NCBI RefSeq assembly: GCF_052324685.1
Contig: NC_135220.1
Coordinates: 3,831,216-3,895,215 of the forward strand
Source: Brachyhypopomus gauderio
Lineage: Eukaryota > Chordata > Actinopteri > Gymnotiformes > Hypopomidae
Length of the DNA: 64,000 bases
Direction: 5' to 3'
This document shows positions 1-11,087 of the stretch, in pieces. The notes under the pieces are model-generated. The model searched no databases. It had not been told where the DNA came from and was given only the letters and a program-made list of their open reading frames with translations. How positions within the stretch are numbered: the first letter of the stretch is position 1; every line of letters begins with the position of its first letter. The translations under genes and the position numbers were made by a program.

Positions 1-14
1 CTCTGGACCGATAT

Positions 15-2281
15 GTGTACGTCTACCTCGACGACATATTAATATACAGTCACTCACAGCACGAGCATGTCAAGCACGTCCGTCGGGTTCTCCAGCTGTT
101 GCTGGAGAACCACCTCTATGTTAAGCTAGAAAAGTCGGTCTTCCACGCCACTGAGGTGCCCTTTCTGGGTTTTATCGTCTCGCATAACAGGCTTGCTATG
201 GACCCCGCTAAAACTAAGGCCGTAGCTCAGTGGCCTGTACCCACAACGCTTCGCCAAGTGCAACGGTTTCTAGGGTTCGCCAATTTCTATCGTCGTTTCA
301 TCAAAGACTACAGCAAAGTCGCCGCTCCTCTCACCACCCTGACCAAAAAATCCCCGGGGCCGTTTGCCTGGACCCCTGAGGCCCAGGTGGCCTTCGACGC
401 CCTTAAAGCGCGTTTCGTGGCTGCCCCAGTTCTCGCCACGCCCGACCCAGAGCTCCCTTTCACCGTGGAGGTCGACGCCTCAGACGAAGGGGTCAGGGCA
501 GTGTTGTCCCAGAGGACAGGGACGCCTCCTAAACTCCGTCCCTGTGCGTTTTACTCACACCGTTTGACACCCGCCGAGCGTAACTATGACGTTGGGGACA
601 AGGAGTTGCTGGCAGTTAAAACCGCCCTGGAGGAATGGCGGCATTGGTTGGAGGGGGCCAAACATCCGTTCCTTTGTGTGGACGGACCATAAAAATCTGG
701 CCAACAGGCCAAACGGTTAAACCCCAGACAGGCTAGGTGGGCCCTGTTTTTTAGCAGGTTTGATTTTGTCCTGTCCTACCGCCCTGGTTCTAAGAATGCC
801 AAGCCCGATGCTCTGTCTCGCCAGTGGGAGCCGCAGGCCGGTTCGGCTGCCCCAGGTGCGGTGTTACCGGCCACTAAAATCTTGGCTCCCATTCAGTGGG
901 ATATCGAGGCCGCCATTAAACGGGCCCTCGTGGCTGAGCCCGACCCTGGGGGTGGTCCGCCTGGGCAGTTGTACGTTCCTTCAGGCCAAAGGAATGGGGT
1001 CATGCAATGGGGTCACGCGTCGTTGTTTGCTGCGCATCCAGGGTCTCGGCGGACCACCAAACTCATTCGCAGAAGGTTCTGGTGGCCCAGCATGGGCAAG
1101 GACATTGAGGGCTTCGTGGCCGCATGCGCCGTATGTACCAGCAGCAAGGCCTCCAGGTCCAAACCCTTAGGTCTCTTGCACCCCCTTCCGGTGCCCTCGC
1201 GACCATGGTCTCACATCTCCATGGATTTCGTAACCGGTTTACCGGCCTCATGTGGCAACACTGCCATCCTGGTAATGGTAGACCGGTTTTCCAAGACGGC
1301 TAAGTTCGTGGCATTGCCCAAGCTGCCTTCCGCCAAAGAGACAGCGCTATTGTTCTTGAGGCACGTTGTTAGGGCTCATGGGTTCTCGGTCGACGTGGTC
1401 TCCGACCGAGGGCCCCAATTCACCAGCCGTTTCTGGGCATCCTTCCTCGGGCTGCTGGGGGCCAAGGCTAGCCTCTCCTCGGGATTTCATCCCCAGTCCA
1501 ACGGCCAGACCGAGAGGGTCAACCAGGACCTGGAGCAGACCCTACGTTGTCTGGCCTCCGCCAACCCGTCGACCTGGGCAGATCGCCTTGTGTGGGCAGA
1601 GTACGCCCACAACACTCTGTGGCTCCCTGGGGATGTCCCCGTTCGAATGTCTCAACGGATTCCCTCCCCCTATGTTTGCCGACCAGGAGGACGAGGTCGC
1701 GGTTCCTGGGGCTCGGGCCCTTGTCAGGCGGTGCCGGATGGCCTGGAAGGGTGCCCGTCGGGCCCTGTTGTCCGCTTCCAACGCCCAACGTCGCCAGGCC
1801 GATAAACACAGGCTCCCTGCTCCCTCGTTCCGCCCTGGTCAGCGGGTCTGGTTGTCCGCCAGGGATCTGCCAGTCGAGGGGGTACTCGGAAGCTGGCCCC
1901 ATGGTACTTGGGGCCCTTCAAGGTGGTTCGGCGGGTCAACCCCGTTGCTTATCGCCTGGAGCTTCCTTCGTCCCTTTGTGTCCATACTGTTTTCCACGTG
2001 TCCAAGCTGCGGCCGGTTCTGTGCGCTCTGCCTCGGGCTCCGGCGCCCCCGGCTCCGCGCATTGTCGGGGGAGGTCCGGTCTACACCGTCAGGCGTCTCC
2101 TTGACGTGCGTAGGGTTCGGGGTCGGGAGCAGTTCCTGGTAGACTGGGAGGGCTACGGGCCGGAGTATTGCAGCTGGGTTCCGGCTTCGCGCGTTCTGTG
2201 CCCTGACTTGATCCGGGATTTCCGTCGTGACCGGGCTGTCGCTCTTGGCCTGCGGGGTCGCGGGCCTAGGTGGGGGGCCTC
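15..2281 (+). pseudogene. Ty3/gypsy chromovirus pol remnant (RT, RNase H, integrase, chromodomain)
   Basis: Decayed 3' part of a retrotransposon polyprotein; the 5' part lies outside the window. The order is that of Ty3/gypsy pol. The reverse transcriptase YLDD catalytic box is near 24-35, an RNase H-like segment with VDASDEG is near 470-490, an integrase HHCC zinc region lies at about 1010-1135, and the integrase core at about 1215-1540 keeps D, D and E (MDFVTG, SDRGPQF, QTERVNQ). A C-terminal chromodomain (FLVDWEGYG, then SWVP) lies at about 2080-2220. The reading frame is broken: a stop at 690-692 follows a frame change, and further frame changes occur near 1630 and 1905. No intact polyprotein can be made. 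The chromodomain marks the chromovirus branch. The element is probably immobile. Confidence 0.93.
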
Positions 2282-3021
2282 TGTCAGGGCAGGCCCCAGC
2301 GATGCCCCGCCCATGACCACCAGGGGGCGCTCGCGGTCTTCGGTCAGGGCAGGTCCCTCCTCTACACATGCCATGAATACCAGAAGGCGTTCGCATTCCA
2401 CAACTCGCAATCAGCAAAGATGAGCCGCAGCTGGATTTCGGAGGCCGACTGCGACTCGTCTTTGCTGAGTTGTTTGATCTTTCATGCGGCCAGCCGGTAT
2501 CGTGGGTTTCACTCTCCGATTCATGTTCTCCAGTGTTTTTTCTCTTCGCTATCACCTGTCTCTTCGAGTTTATCTCCTGCGCCGTTTGGCCCATCTCAAG
2601 TTTTCCTCCCGCTGTATTTGTCCCTGTCCGGTTTTTGTTTCCTTTCAGGTAGAGTTTTATATCACCGTTGTTGGTCAGATAGTCGGGTTTTTCCCTGACG
2701 AATTTTTGTTTCACTTACCTCTCTCTCTCCTTCTCGTTTTTCGCGTTGAAGTATTTCCGCGTCTTTCAGTTGTGATTCTAATTAGTTTCCCTTGTATTCT
2801 GTACTTACCGCGCGTCAAGTCCCCTCCGCGTCATTTCTCAGTTTACCGTGTTTTGCCCTTCATTATATTTAACTGTAGGGTTTTTCTTTTTCTCTTTTCC
2901 CGCACTCCTTTTGGCGGAGGTTTCAGTTCTTTGTTTTTTCTGTTTGTTTATGGTTTGGCATTTGGGTCCCTTTTGTCTAAACATCAAGCAGTGTGTGCGC
3001 GTGCGCACCACCTGCCTAACA
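2282..3021 (+). repeat. 3' LTR of the Ty3/gypsy element
   Basis: A 740-bp segment directly follows the pol remnant and a G-rich tract (TGGGGGGCCTC). It starts TGTCAGGGCAGG and ends CCTGCCTAACA, so its ends form a short imperfect inverted repeat with the TG...CA termini of an LTR. The last part of the pol reading frame overlaps its first ~140 bp. The matching 5' LTR is outside the window, so the boundary rests on the terminal inverted repeat and position only. Confidence 0.7.
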
Positions 3022-3284
3022 GGTTATTAACCCTAGAACGCTAACACCGGGTGATTTTCACCCATGCAATTTTTGTCATGAGATTTTCATTGTGTTGCTG
3101 CTGTCTTGAGTTGCATGGGATTTGGGAAGCTTCAGGGCACTGATGTGTTAATGGTGTGGTTGAGTCCCTCCTCACATCTGTGGTATCTTCAAGAGGCGTT
3201 TGGGTGATTTTCACCCAGCGTTAGTCATAGAGGGTAACATAATTTATGGGTGGAGTTTACATGATGTTACCACACAGAGCTCAC

Positions 3285-3676
3285 TGTAACGAAACAACCA
3301 GGTAGAGAGGATCCAACTGCGGAGTAAAATCCCTTTTATTGAACATATGACATTTGCTATAGGCGAGCAATGAGAGATGTACACAACGGCTTGCGCATGG
3401 AAGTGTGAGGCGGGGGGTCGAGCCGGTCAAGGGTCACAACGGGAGAGTCCGAGAGGCACAGAAGGGCTAGACTGAGGACGAGGTCTACGAGGAAAACGGA
3501 GGTCAGTACACGGGCAGCCTGTGGAATTAAGAGCTCGGTTTACAGCACGAGGCGGCAATACTTCGCAATCCGGAAGTGTTACTTTCGCCTTATGTAGTTG
3601 CGGAGTGGTAGAGAGAAATGAGAGTCGGGTGCCTGGCTAATAGCCTGGAGGGAGTACTTATGTGCTATTCCTGACA
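3285..3676 (-). repeat. Solo LTR, 392 bp, inside the piggyBac-like element
   Basis: Bounded by a perfect 5-bp duplication CTCAC (3280-3284 and 3677-3681). On the minus strand it begins TGTCAGG and ends CGTTACA, so it has TG...CA ends with an imperfect inverted repeat. An AATAAAAGG polyadenylation-like motif lies near its minus-strand 3' end (about 3332-3340), which supports the orientation. There is no internal region, as expected after LTR-LTR recombination. Confidence 0.85.
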
Positions 3677-3787
3677 CTCACATCATGTCCCAGAAATAGG
3701 GGGACTAAAGACCAAGTTCCCAGCAGCATTATTTTTTGTTATGACATATAATCTGTTATGAAATATGTTATGAAATATACCTGTTGA

Positions 3788-3922
3788 CATGGATGTAATT
3801 TTGTAATAAAAAGTGGGGGGGGGGGGGGGGGCATGGATCGTCGCTATTTAAATATTTGGTTTTAACCATAAAAACTGGGGGGGACTTTTGAAAAAAAAGT
3901 CCCCCCCCAAATTACGTCCGTG
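3788..3922. mobile_element. 135-bp hAT-type MITE, nested
   Basis: Flanked by a perfect 8-bp duplication CCTGTTGA (3780-3787 and 3923-3930), the length made by hAT transposases. Ends are CATGGATGTAATTTT and AAATTACGTCCGTG, an imperfect inverted repeat. The interior contains long G and C homopolymers with ACTTTT-type arms, so a transcript or single strand could fold into one hairpin. Family assignment rests on the 8-bp duplication alone. Confidence 0.72.
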
Positions 3923-4299
3923 CCTGTTGATGTCACGCTACACCCCCAAACCCCTCCCTTCAGGCGTGCCATGTCTTTATATGTACGTCCGTGGGTGTGG
4001 CTGGGTGTGTGCGCGTGTGCGTGCTTGCGTGTGTGTACCTTTTTAAAGTGATGATGTATGTTGTAAAATTAAAGAAGTGTTCCAAAATGTGTCATACATT
4101 GTTGTACTTTTAAAATCAACTGATGAAAACTACATTTTATCTGGAAGTTTATACCGGGTAAAATATACCCAACGTTAGTGATGTTACTAATTTTAACGTT
4201 AGTGTTCTAGGGTTAAGGGAATGGGTTTATTAGTAGGGTAAAATGTGGGGAGGGTTTATAAAGCTTTAATATAGTGTATAAATACTTAATAATTATAAT

Positions 4300-4378
4300 G
4301 TTTCTACTTCGCGGATTTTCGGTTATCGCGGGTGGTTCTGGAACGTATCTCCCCCGATAAACGAGGGATTACTGTACT
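4300..4378 (-). repeat. Terminal fragment of a Tigger/pogo-like DNA transposon
   Basis: On the minus strand this reads TACAGTAATCCCTCGTTTATC followed by a GC-rich stretch that repeats as a near-palindrome (TATCGCGGG...CCCGATAA). TA next to a CAGT..CCTCGTTT terminus recalls the ends of TcMar-Tigger elements. Only one end is visible, so this is a tentative class call. Confidence 0.35.
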
Positions 4379-4501
4379 TTACGTTCCACCTTAGTTTGTT
4401 TGTGTCATTTATTTTATGTCCTATCATACATCAGTAAAGGCGTTTTCGAACAACACTTTATTGTTGCATTGAGTCCATCCTTCTGTCTGCCAACACGTAC
4501 A

Positions 4502-4839
4502 TGTTACGGTACAGCCCCTGACCCCTCCCCTTTGGGCGTGTGTTTATGTCGTCTATGTCTAGTCGTCTGCGTCTGTGTATCTCCGTGGGTGTGGTTGTGT
4601 CCGAGCGTGTTAATCAGTTTCTCCTGTGGCTCGTCTCGTCATCACTAGGGGATTATGTGGTCTGTCTATTTAGTGTGTGTTCGCGCAGTGTCCCGTGCTC
4701 GTCTTTATTAGAGTCATACACGTGCCTGTTTTGTGTACCCAGTCTACGTGCGCTGTCTGCGCTTATTTGTGTAATTAAATGTATTGTTTGTGTCTGAGAA
4801 CTGGACTTGTGTCTCGTCCTTCCTCCAGCGCCACACACA
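4502..4839 (+). repeat. LTR-like segment, boundaries uncertain
   Basis: Starts TGTTACGG and reaches a CACACA end near 4835-4839. It is pyrimidine- and GT-rich, with an AATTAAA motif near 4771, about 65 bp before the end. The architecture resembles the certain solo LTRs in this window, but I found no clean 5-bp duplication, so the call is weak. The next 330 bp (to about 5170) are proline-codon-rich and could be degraded internal retroelement sequence; nothing definite is seen there. Confidence 0.3.
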
Positions 4840-5229
4840 TGTTTCTCACCTTTCACCAGAACATCTATGGGGAGATGGACTTAGCTTCCATTACTTGGTG
4901 GGACAGATTGTTCACTTTCTTTTAATAGGTTTGGTCTCTCCTGCCCTTCCCCCTGCGCAGACAACCCAGAGTCCGTCTTCGTCTTCTGCAGGCCAAATGT
5001 GCTGCCCTGACACCTCCTCCACAGCTATCTCCATTAACACATCTCTCCGCTCAAATAAACACCCCCACATGACCCCTCCCCATCCATATTCTCTCACTCA
5101 CCACAGCCCTGCTCCAATTTGTCCCTCTCCACAAACCAGTTGGGGAGTTCAGAGTGTGTGTATTGTATGAGTTAGGTTGCTCTTTCATTTATATTATGTC
5201 TACTGACAAGTTCATTCATGTGGCACAAG

Positions 5230-5235
5230 TTTATT
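5230..5235 (-). terminator. Candidate polyadenylation signal for methyltransferase copy 1
   Basis: AATAAA on the minus strand, 170 bp beyond the stop codon of the first methyltransferase copy. It is the canonical hexamer at a plausible distance; no transcript evidence is available. Confidence 0.4.
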
Positions 5236-5404
5236 TCTATTTCATGCACAATTACAAATATGAGGAAGTCTACGAATGCAAAGCTGTATATACCTTGCTG
5301 CAAAATTAATGCTACAGTGATAACAGCAGGTAGCAGCTACAGTCAATCAAGCTGATTCCCTGAGACAGCAGCATTTCTGGAGAGTCCTGACAGGCAGTCC
5401 TGCT

Positions 5405-6385
5405 TCACTTTGCTGCTGTGGCATAGATTGCATGAAAGGTGATGTGGCCATGTGTTCTTTTCTCCACTCTCAATTGTGTGAACCCTGAGGAGCACAGCGC
5501 CTCCATGTAGGCCTCTAGACGCCAGTTCTCTCCAAGCACTATTTCCTTTGATGCAAATAGGACAACGGTATCATATCTGAGGGTCGTAACCATGAGCCCA
5601 CCTGACAAGGATAAACAGAAACAATCATTCTAATATAAAATATAGCAAAAAATCACTAACAATACAATTATATATTTCACATAATTTTGTCTGAATGAAA
5701 TAAATAGAGTTGGGTGTACAGAACAGACATGTGACCATAATTCAATCAACCATGACTACTCACAATAAAAACAAAAACAACAATAAGGATTAATAAAAAA
5801 ACACTTGGAAAGAAATCCATTGTATGCAGAAAAAATAAATGCATTCTAATCTAAGAGAATGTTGCAACTTCAACTCTAAATGAGGTTTTGCTAGGACTGG
5901 TTTCAGCAGATACTTTTCACAATAAAATCTTTACCTGGTTTCATCACTCTGTGTATCTCTGAAGTTCCTGCTTTCAGGTCAGGCCAGTAGTAATAGGAGT
6001 TGCAATGGAACACCTTATCCACACTGTTGTCTGCTATGGGCATCGCTGTCACGTTACTGTGATGCAGAATCACTTTTCCCTTGGTTATCTGCTCCTGCAT
6101 CCTCTTCCTGGACATCCTGTGCATGTACTCAGAGTAGTCCACTCCGAGCAGTTTACCCTCAGGGCCCGTGAGGGGCTCGGCTGCAGATAGCAGACCCCAT
6201 CCTGGCCCATGCCCCACTTCCAACACAACGTCATTAGGCTGGATGTTGCATAGCTTCACGGCATTCTCCTCCAGTAGGTGATTGTGCCATTTGAAGAACT
6301 TGGTGGTCAGCCAGCCAGGAATAGTCTGGGTGGGGTGAGCGAGCTGTTGGCCAAATTTGCTCACTACCATTTTGTAGACAGACAT
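5405..6385 (-). CDS. Class I SAM-dependent methyltransferase, tandem copy 1
   Basis: Two coding exons on the minus strand: 6385-5935 (451 nt) and 5601-5405 (197 nt). The donor is CAG|GTAAAG and the acceptor TTGTCAG|GT, with phase 1 kept across the intron, giving 215 residues. Start is ATG at 6385. Residues 54-64 carry the SAM-binding motif I (VLEVGHGPGWG); an acidic residue after beta 2 is in GVDYS near 83; a later NSVDKVFHCNSYYYWPD segment fits motif IV/post-II of the Methyltransf_11-like fold. The C-terminal exon begins GGLMVTTL and matches the last strands of the fold. Similar fish proteins are annotated as YdaC-like methyltransferases; the substrate is unknown and I infer none. A 5' non-coding exon could exist upstream. 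Copy 2 lies 6 kb upstream on the same strand. Confidence 0.85.
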
Positions 6386-6889
6386 CAGGAAGCAAATAAT
6401 GTCACTGTGTTAAGGTACCTGAAAACCACTAAACCTGTTGGGTGGTTTTGGTTTGTTTTTGTGTTCAATTAATTATTTGCAGTTGTCAATGGGTCTATGG
6501 GAATTAAATTTGTCTTGATACCCACCAATCAGGTTTGCTGAGGGACAGGCCTTGGCAAATAAATGATTCACTTTGAGAGAGAACAATCAAGAGAGGCAGA
6601 GAATGGCAAGTATCACACGTCTCCTCCTGTGTCGTGTGATGTGGATGTACTCTTAAGGACCAGGACTGATGACACGGTCTGCAGATCAGAATCGTTCAAC
6701 GGGAGAATTAATTTTATCTCACAGTGCACCTCCTCTGGTAGTGTCCTCCCTCACTTTTCCCGCTCTGCGTACTAGCTTTATCAGGTTCACCATCAGCATC
6801 AGCTTTATCAGCATCACCAGAACCTGAATCTGAAAATTCTGTGAAATTTTGTCAGGTATCCAAAAAAATCCAAATCCAAATCAAAGTTA

Positions 6890-6962
6890 AAATTCAGGTT
6901 TGGGTCGAAATTCAGTTTTGGGTCAATATTCAGTTTTGAGTTGAAATTCAGGTTCAGGTTAC
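6890..6962. repeat. Short degenerate tandem repeat, ~18-bp unit
   Basis: Three to four variants of an ATTCAGGTTTGGGTCGAA-type unit in a row, upstream of methyltransferase copy 1. The surrounding 6.4-7.8 kb interval has no gene I can support. Confidence 0.55.
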
Positions 6963-7790
6963 ACAAAGCATTAATAAACCTAACCACAGTTATGTAGGGG
7001 TTTTAGTTATAAATTTAACTACCCTGTTTGCCTACAACCAAGCACATGCATAAAAGTTAATAAAATATCTGACTCCAAATTATAGTTGGTAAGAAACTAA
7101 AAGAACTCACTTCTAAAATAGCTCAGTGCAGGTTATAGAATAAACCTAACCAACTTTATAAAGTTCATTGCTATAAACAATAGCCTGCTCTGTCAGAGGT
7201 TTATCATAAACAAGTAACAAGGAAAACACCTAATGGAAACAGAAATACCGACCAGTGCAGGATAACTCACAGTTCAAGGAAGAAGCAGAGGCTGAGGAAG
7301 AAGAAGAGACCCTGCACCCACAAATCTGTCCCTTCTTTTATACCCCCCCCCCCCCCAGCTATCTCAAAGCTGGTTGACCAACTGAAATCAGGCTGCTGGT
7401 AAAGACAAAGAGTACATTTGCATACAGAGTGCTTTTCCACACATGACTGTCACATTTGGGGTGAAGTCTAAAAACCTTCTCATTGAGTGATGGAACACTT
7501 ATCCTGTTAGCATAAACTTTCCCAGCACACAACAAGCTGCAAAATGAGACTAAACATGCCACACAAACGCACTGATATAACTAAAATACAAATGGTCAGT
7601 TTTATCCCATTGCTATGGGACCCTCTTGAGGCAAACCACCACTTGTTGCCACCCCCCATGTTTTTATGGAGGCACACCAGGTCCAGCATCCCCCACAGGA
7701 ACATCCGATCACTCTGTAAAAAAAAAAATCCTAAAAAACGGTCAATTTAAATTAAGTGGAAAAACAATAAATAATTATATAAAACATTCT

Positions 7791-8290
7791 GCAGAGAAAT
7801 ACAGTTATTTTACAACTTTTCCCTGAATTATTATGATTAAGCACTTTTAATAAAGTGACAGCACTAATAGTTTTGCAGAGAAATACCTTTATTTTACAAC
7901 TTTTCCCTGAATTATTGCACTTAAGCTGTCAAGTTGCGGAGGGCCCCCTGCCAGTCGCCCCCGTCCACAGCGACAGCTGTCCTGTTGTTGTTGTTGTTGT
8001 TGTTGCGTTGTGTTCGTCCCTCAGGTGGGCAGGGCCCGCGATCCGTCTCATCTGAGGGTCATTTGTTTGTCTATATACGTCTTGTCTTTGTACCAGTTGA
8101 CCGCTGGTTATTATATCCTTAATTCGACTCACGGGTTTTTGGTTTGTGTACTTTCTCATTAAACCATCCATTTTCCCTGAGACTTGGTGTGATCGCTTCC
8201 ATTTTATTTCGCACTGCCTGCCTGTCACATAAGCACTTTCAATAAAGTGACAGCACAAAAAGTTCTGCATAGAAATACCGTAATTTTACA
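7791..8290. repeat. ~83-bp tandem repeat, third unit split by a solo LTR
   Basis: The segment GCAGAGAAATAC...TTTTACAAC...AAGCACTTT(T/C)AATAAAGTGACAGCAC occurs at about 7791 and 7874, and the second unit resumes after 8229 with TAAGCACTTTCAATAAAGTG. A further unit start (GCATAGAAATACCG) follows near 8267. The LTR insertion at 7927-8229 therefore landed inside an existing tandem repeat. Confidence 0.75.
7927..8229 (+). repeat. Solo LTR, 303 bp (family A)
   Basis: Perfect 5-bp duplication TAAGC at 7922-7926 and 8230-8234, with TG...CA ends (TGTCAAGTTG...CTGCCTGTCACA). It shares most of its sequence with the element at 56238-56532 in the opposite orientation, for example GGGCCCCCTGCC, TTCGTCCCTCAGGTGGGC and GTCTTGTCTTTGTACCAGTT. 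A (GTT)n run near 7983-8004 is private to this copy. Confidence 0.87.
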
Positions 8291-8540
8291 GATTTTTTTC
8301 CTCTCCATATTCATCATGACTTCCAGGACAAACTCAAATGTGCAATGCAAATTGGAAAGTTATTTCATGCAAATGAAAAAGTATATTATACCAGTGTTGA
8401 GCACCTCAATGTCCTCTATCATTACTTTTAATCATTTAAATCCCCAGGACTGTACTCAATGTCTTTCTCCATCACCAATATCAGTAGCCTGAACACAACT
8501 ACAAACACATACCACTGATGTGAAATGAAAGATACACTCC

Positions 8541-9335
8541 TTATCATTTACATGTAGGGCATTTAGCAGACGCGCTTATTCGGAGCGCCTTGCGAAGTGC
8601 TTTGCCATCTGTTCACAGAATTAATTCTAGATAGTGCAGTAGATAGGTCAGAATTCAAGATACCCTCGAACCAGAATACTACTAAACATTACAAAATATA
8701 CAAAACTACAGGAATTAAAATGGAATCCTACAAGAAATGCAAAGTCACATAGGTACTTATCATACAACGGAAAGTACTATGACAAGTGCTAGAGTTTTAG
8801 TCTGTTCTACAGATGAGTCTTCAGTCTACATTTGAAGACTGCTAGGGACTCTGCAGTCTGGACAGCCAATGGAAGCTTGGAGCCAGGACAGGTCTTGAAG
8901 GTTGTTTTCCGTGAGACTTTAAGCATGGCGTTTCAAGCCGAGCCGTACTTGAGGTTCAAAGTACTCGAGGTTTGGATGGGGGCTCATGTCGGGAGCGGTT
9001 GGTCCATTTTTGGCTTTGCAGGCAAGCATCGAGAATTTAGAAATGATGTATGCAGCTACTGGAAGGCAGTAAAGAGAATGCAGCACTGGAGTGACGTGAA
9101 CTTCGGGAGATTGAAGACCTGTCGTGCTGCTGCATTCTGGATCAGTTGTAGAGGTCTGATGACCCATAGAGAAATATCCGTAAGTAAGCAGTTGCAGTAG
9201 TCCAGCTTTGAGATGATGAGAGACTGCAAAAGCACTTGGGTGGCTTCCTGTGAAAGAAAGGGTTGTATTCTCCGTATGTTGCAGAGAGTGACAAGCAGAA
9301 GTCTGCCTATTAAAAAGTTGCAGTCAAAATCTAAA
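8541..9335 (+). repeat. Dispersed teleost repeat (GGCATTTAGCAGACGC family)
   Basis: Begins with TAGGGCATTTAGCAGACGC and a GAGCG...TTGCGAAGTG block, then continues through segments such as GAAGACTGCTAGGGACTC, GAGCCGTACTTGAGG, GTGCTGCTGCATTCTGGATC and GTTGCAGTAGTCCAG. I recognise these as a very common fish interspersed repeat that is often mis-annotated as protein. A short related piece, inverted, lies at 48020-48078. I do not know its transposon class. The apparent open frame here is not a gene. Confidence 0.6.
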
Positions 9336-9424
9336 GTTAGCTGCTGTTAATTTTGTGCCAATAACATTACAAATATTATAGTAACCTAGCCACTAGGGTA
9401 CACACACCAGTGTATTTTAGTCCA

Positions 9425-10380
9425 AAGCCCGGATAAATAGAGAGGGTTGCGTCAGGAAGGGTATCCGGTGTAAAAACAAACTGCGCCAAATCAAATGATA
9501 CGGATCAAAAATAGAAATCCCATACCGGATCGGTCGAGGCCCGGGTAAACAACGACCGCCACTGGTGCCGTTGTCCAACAGGGCATTAGTGGAAATTGGA
9601 CTACTGTTGTGACAAGGAGGAGGAGGAGAGGGGGGAAGAGAGTTCTGAAGTTGAAGGAGAGGAGGCAGAGCAGGAAGGTGGAGGTTAGAGTTGGTACGTT
9701 GAATGTGGGCTCTATGACAGGTAAAGGGAGAGAGCTAGCTGATGTGATGGAGAGGAGAAAGATGGATATACTGTGTGTACAGGAGACCAAGTGGAAGGGG
9801 AGCAAGGCCAGGAGCATTGGTGGTGGCTTCAAACTCTTCTATCATGGTGTAGACAGGAAGAGAAATGGAGTAGGGGTAATCCTGAAGGATGAGTTTAGTG
9901 GAGGTAAAGAGAGTAAGTGACAGGGTGATCTGTGTAAAGTTAGAGATTGATGGGGTGATGATGAATGTCATCAGTGCTTATGCTCCTCAGGTAGGTTGTG
10001 ATGTGGATGAGAAAGAAGAATTCTGGGGAGAGTTAGATTAAGTTGTTTTGCAGGTTCCTAAAGAAGAGAGAGTGGTTATTAGAGCAGATTTAAATGGACA
10101 TGTTGGTGGAGGGAACAGTGGTGATGAGGAGGTGTTGATGAGATGGTTTGGACATGTACAGAGGAGGTAGGAGAGGTATATTGGTAGGAGGGTCTTGAGG
10201 ATGGAATTTCCAGGCAAGAGGAGGAGAGGTAGACCTAAGAGGAGGTTTATGGATGCAGTGGTAGAGGATATGAGAGTGGCTGGTGTGTCAGTGGAGGACA
10301 CTCAGGACAGGGCCAGATGGAGGAGTTTGATCCGCTGTGGTGACCCCTAAACGAGAATTGCCGAAAGAAGAAGAAGAAGA
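9425..10380 (+). pseudogene. RTE-type LINE with internal deletion
   Basis: Non-LTR retrotransposon remnant. From about 9680 it encodes the start of an AP-endonuclease domain (VGTLNVGSMTG, then DILCVQETKW, then GVDRKRNGVGVIL), interrupted by stops. At about 10125 it jumps to the extreme 3' end of the ORF (RWFGHVQRR, then RGRPKRRFMDAV, then DRARWRSLIRCGDP) and a GAA-rich tail (10362-10384). The whole reverse transcriptase is missing, so this copy is internally deleted and dead. The pattern matches RTE-clade elements whose fragments are often labelled craniofacial development protein 2-like. Confidence 0.82.
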
Positions 10381-11087
10381 AGATGAAGATCAGTACATAC
10401 CTTTTCCCGCTCTGGCGTCCTCACAGAGAGAAAGAGAGGTGGATTGACAACATCTTTTAACCTCCCACGGTGTCCCTGAGGACCAGCCCATATGTAGTTC
10501 ATGACAGTCGGTATGCTCCATCCCACAATGACCTGCTCACATCAAACTATTAGGTTTGGAGAACATAATATACTGTACCCCAGTCACAACATCCTTGGAC
10601 CCCCTAAGGCACCTAAATGAGGCGTGAGACACATCATTTTTGTGAAAGGCGATAAAGCGGGCACCAGTTAGCTAACTAGCTATATGGTTAACGCAGAAAT
10701 CCCATCGTAGTGTCCCACTTTTTTGCTCTAGTTATTTCCAAAAATGAAAAGAAAATGTGATATATTGCACTTCTTTAAAAAAATATACAGACACTCACGG
10801 AAAGTCATTTAGATCCAGAGAATTCAGTTATGGCAAACTGGTACGATACCCACCCTTGATTTGAAAAAAAAAACCTCAAGACTGCTTATTGCTGTGCATA
10901 CAGACACTTCAGTACACCCGAAAAATTCAGAGCCAGTATTTGACTCAGCAATCCGCAATTGTAAGAAAGTGACTTACAGAAGGAGGGGGGGGTTACATTT
11001 AATCAACGGCCTGAGCAGTATAAACAAGCAAGAAGACTTTGCAAGAATAATAATATTGATAATTGATTAATTATAATTGATAGTTGA

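Larger units (their letters stand above)
3031..4212. mobile_element. Non-autonomous piggyBac-like element (TTAA target site)
   Basis: Flanked on both sides by TTAA (3027-3030 and 4213-4216). The left end begins CCCTAGAACGCTAAC and the right end finishes GTTAGTGTTCTAGGG, a near-perfect terminal inverted repeat. Subterminal GGGTGATTTTCACCC at the left, repeated near 3205, and GGGTAAAATATACCC near 4157 are short palindromes. TTAA duplication plus CCCT ends is the signature of the piggyBac superfamily. No transposase frame is present. About 530 bp of its length are two later insertions, a solo LTR and a MITE, so the original element was about 640 bp. Confidence 0.85.

Noticed and set aside
3280-3681. 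Reading this segment as the 3' LTR of the gypsy element
   Set aside because: It has its own 5-bp duplication, sits inside the piggyBac-like element and is inverted; the LTR at 2282-3021 fits the pol remnant better.
8832-9200. 122-codon open frame with a protein-like look
   Set aside because: It lies inside a widespread fish repeat that often yields spurious protein models.
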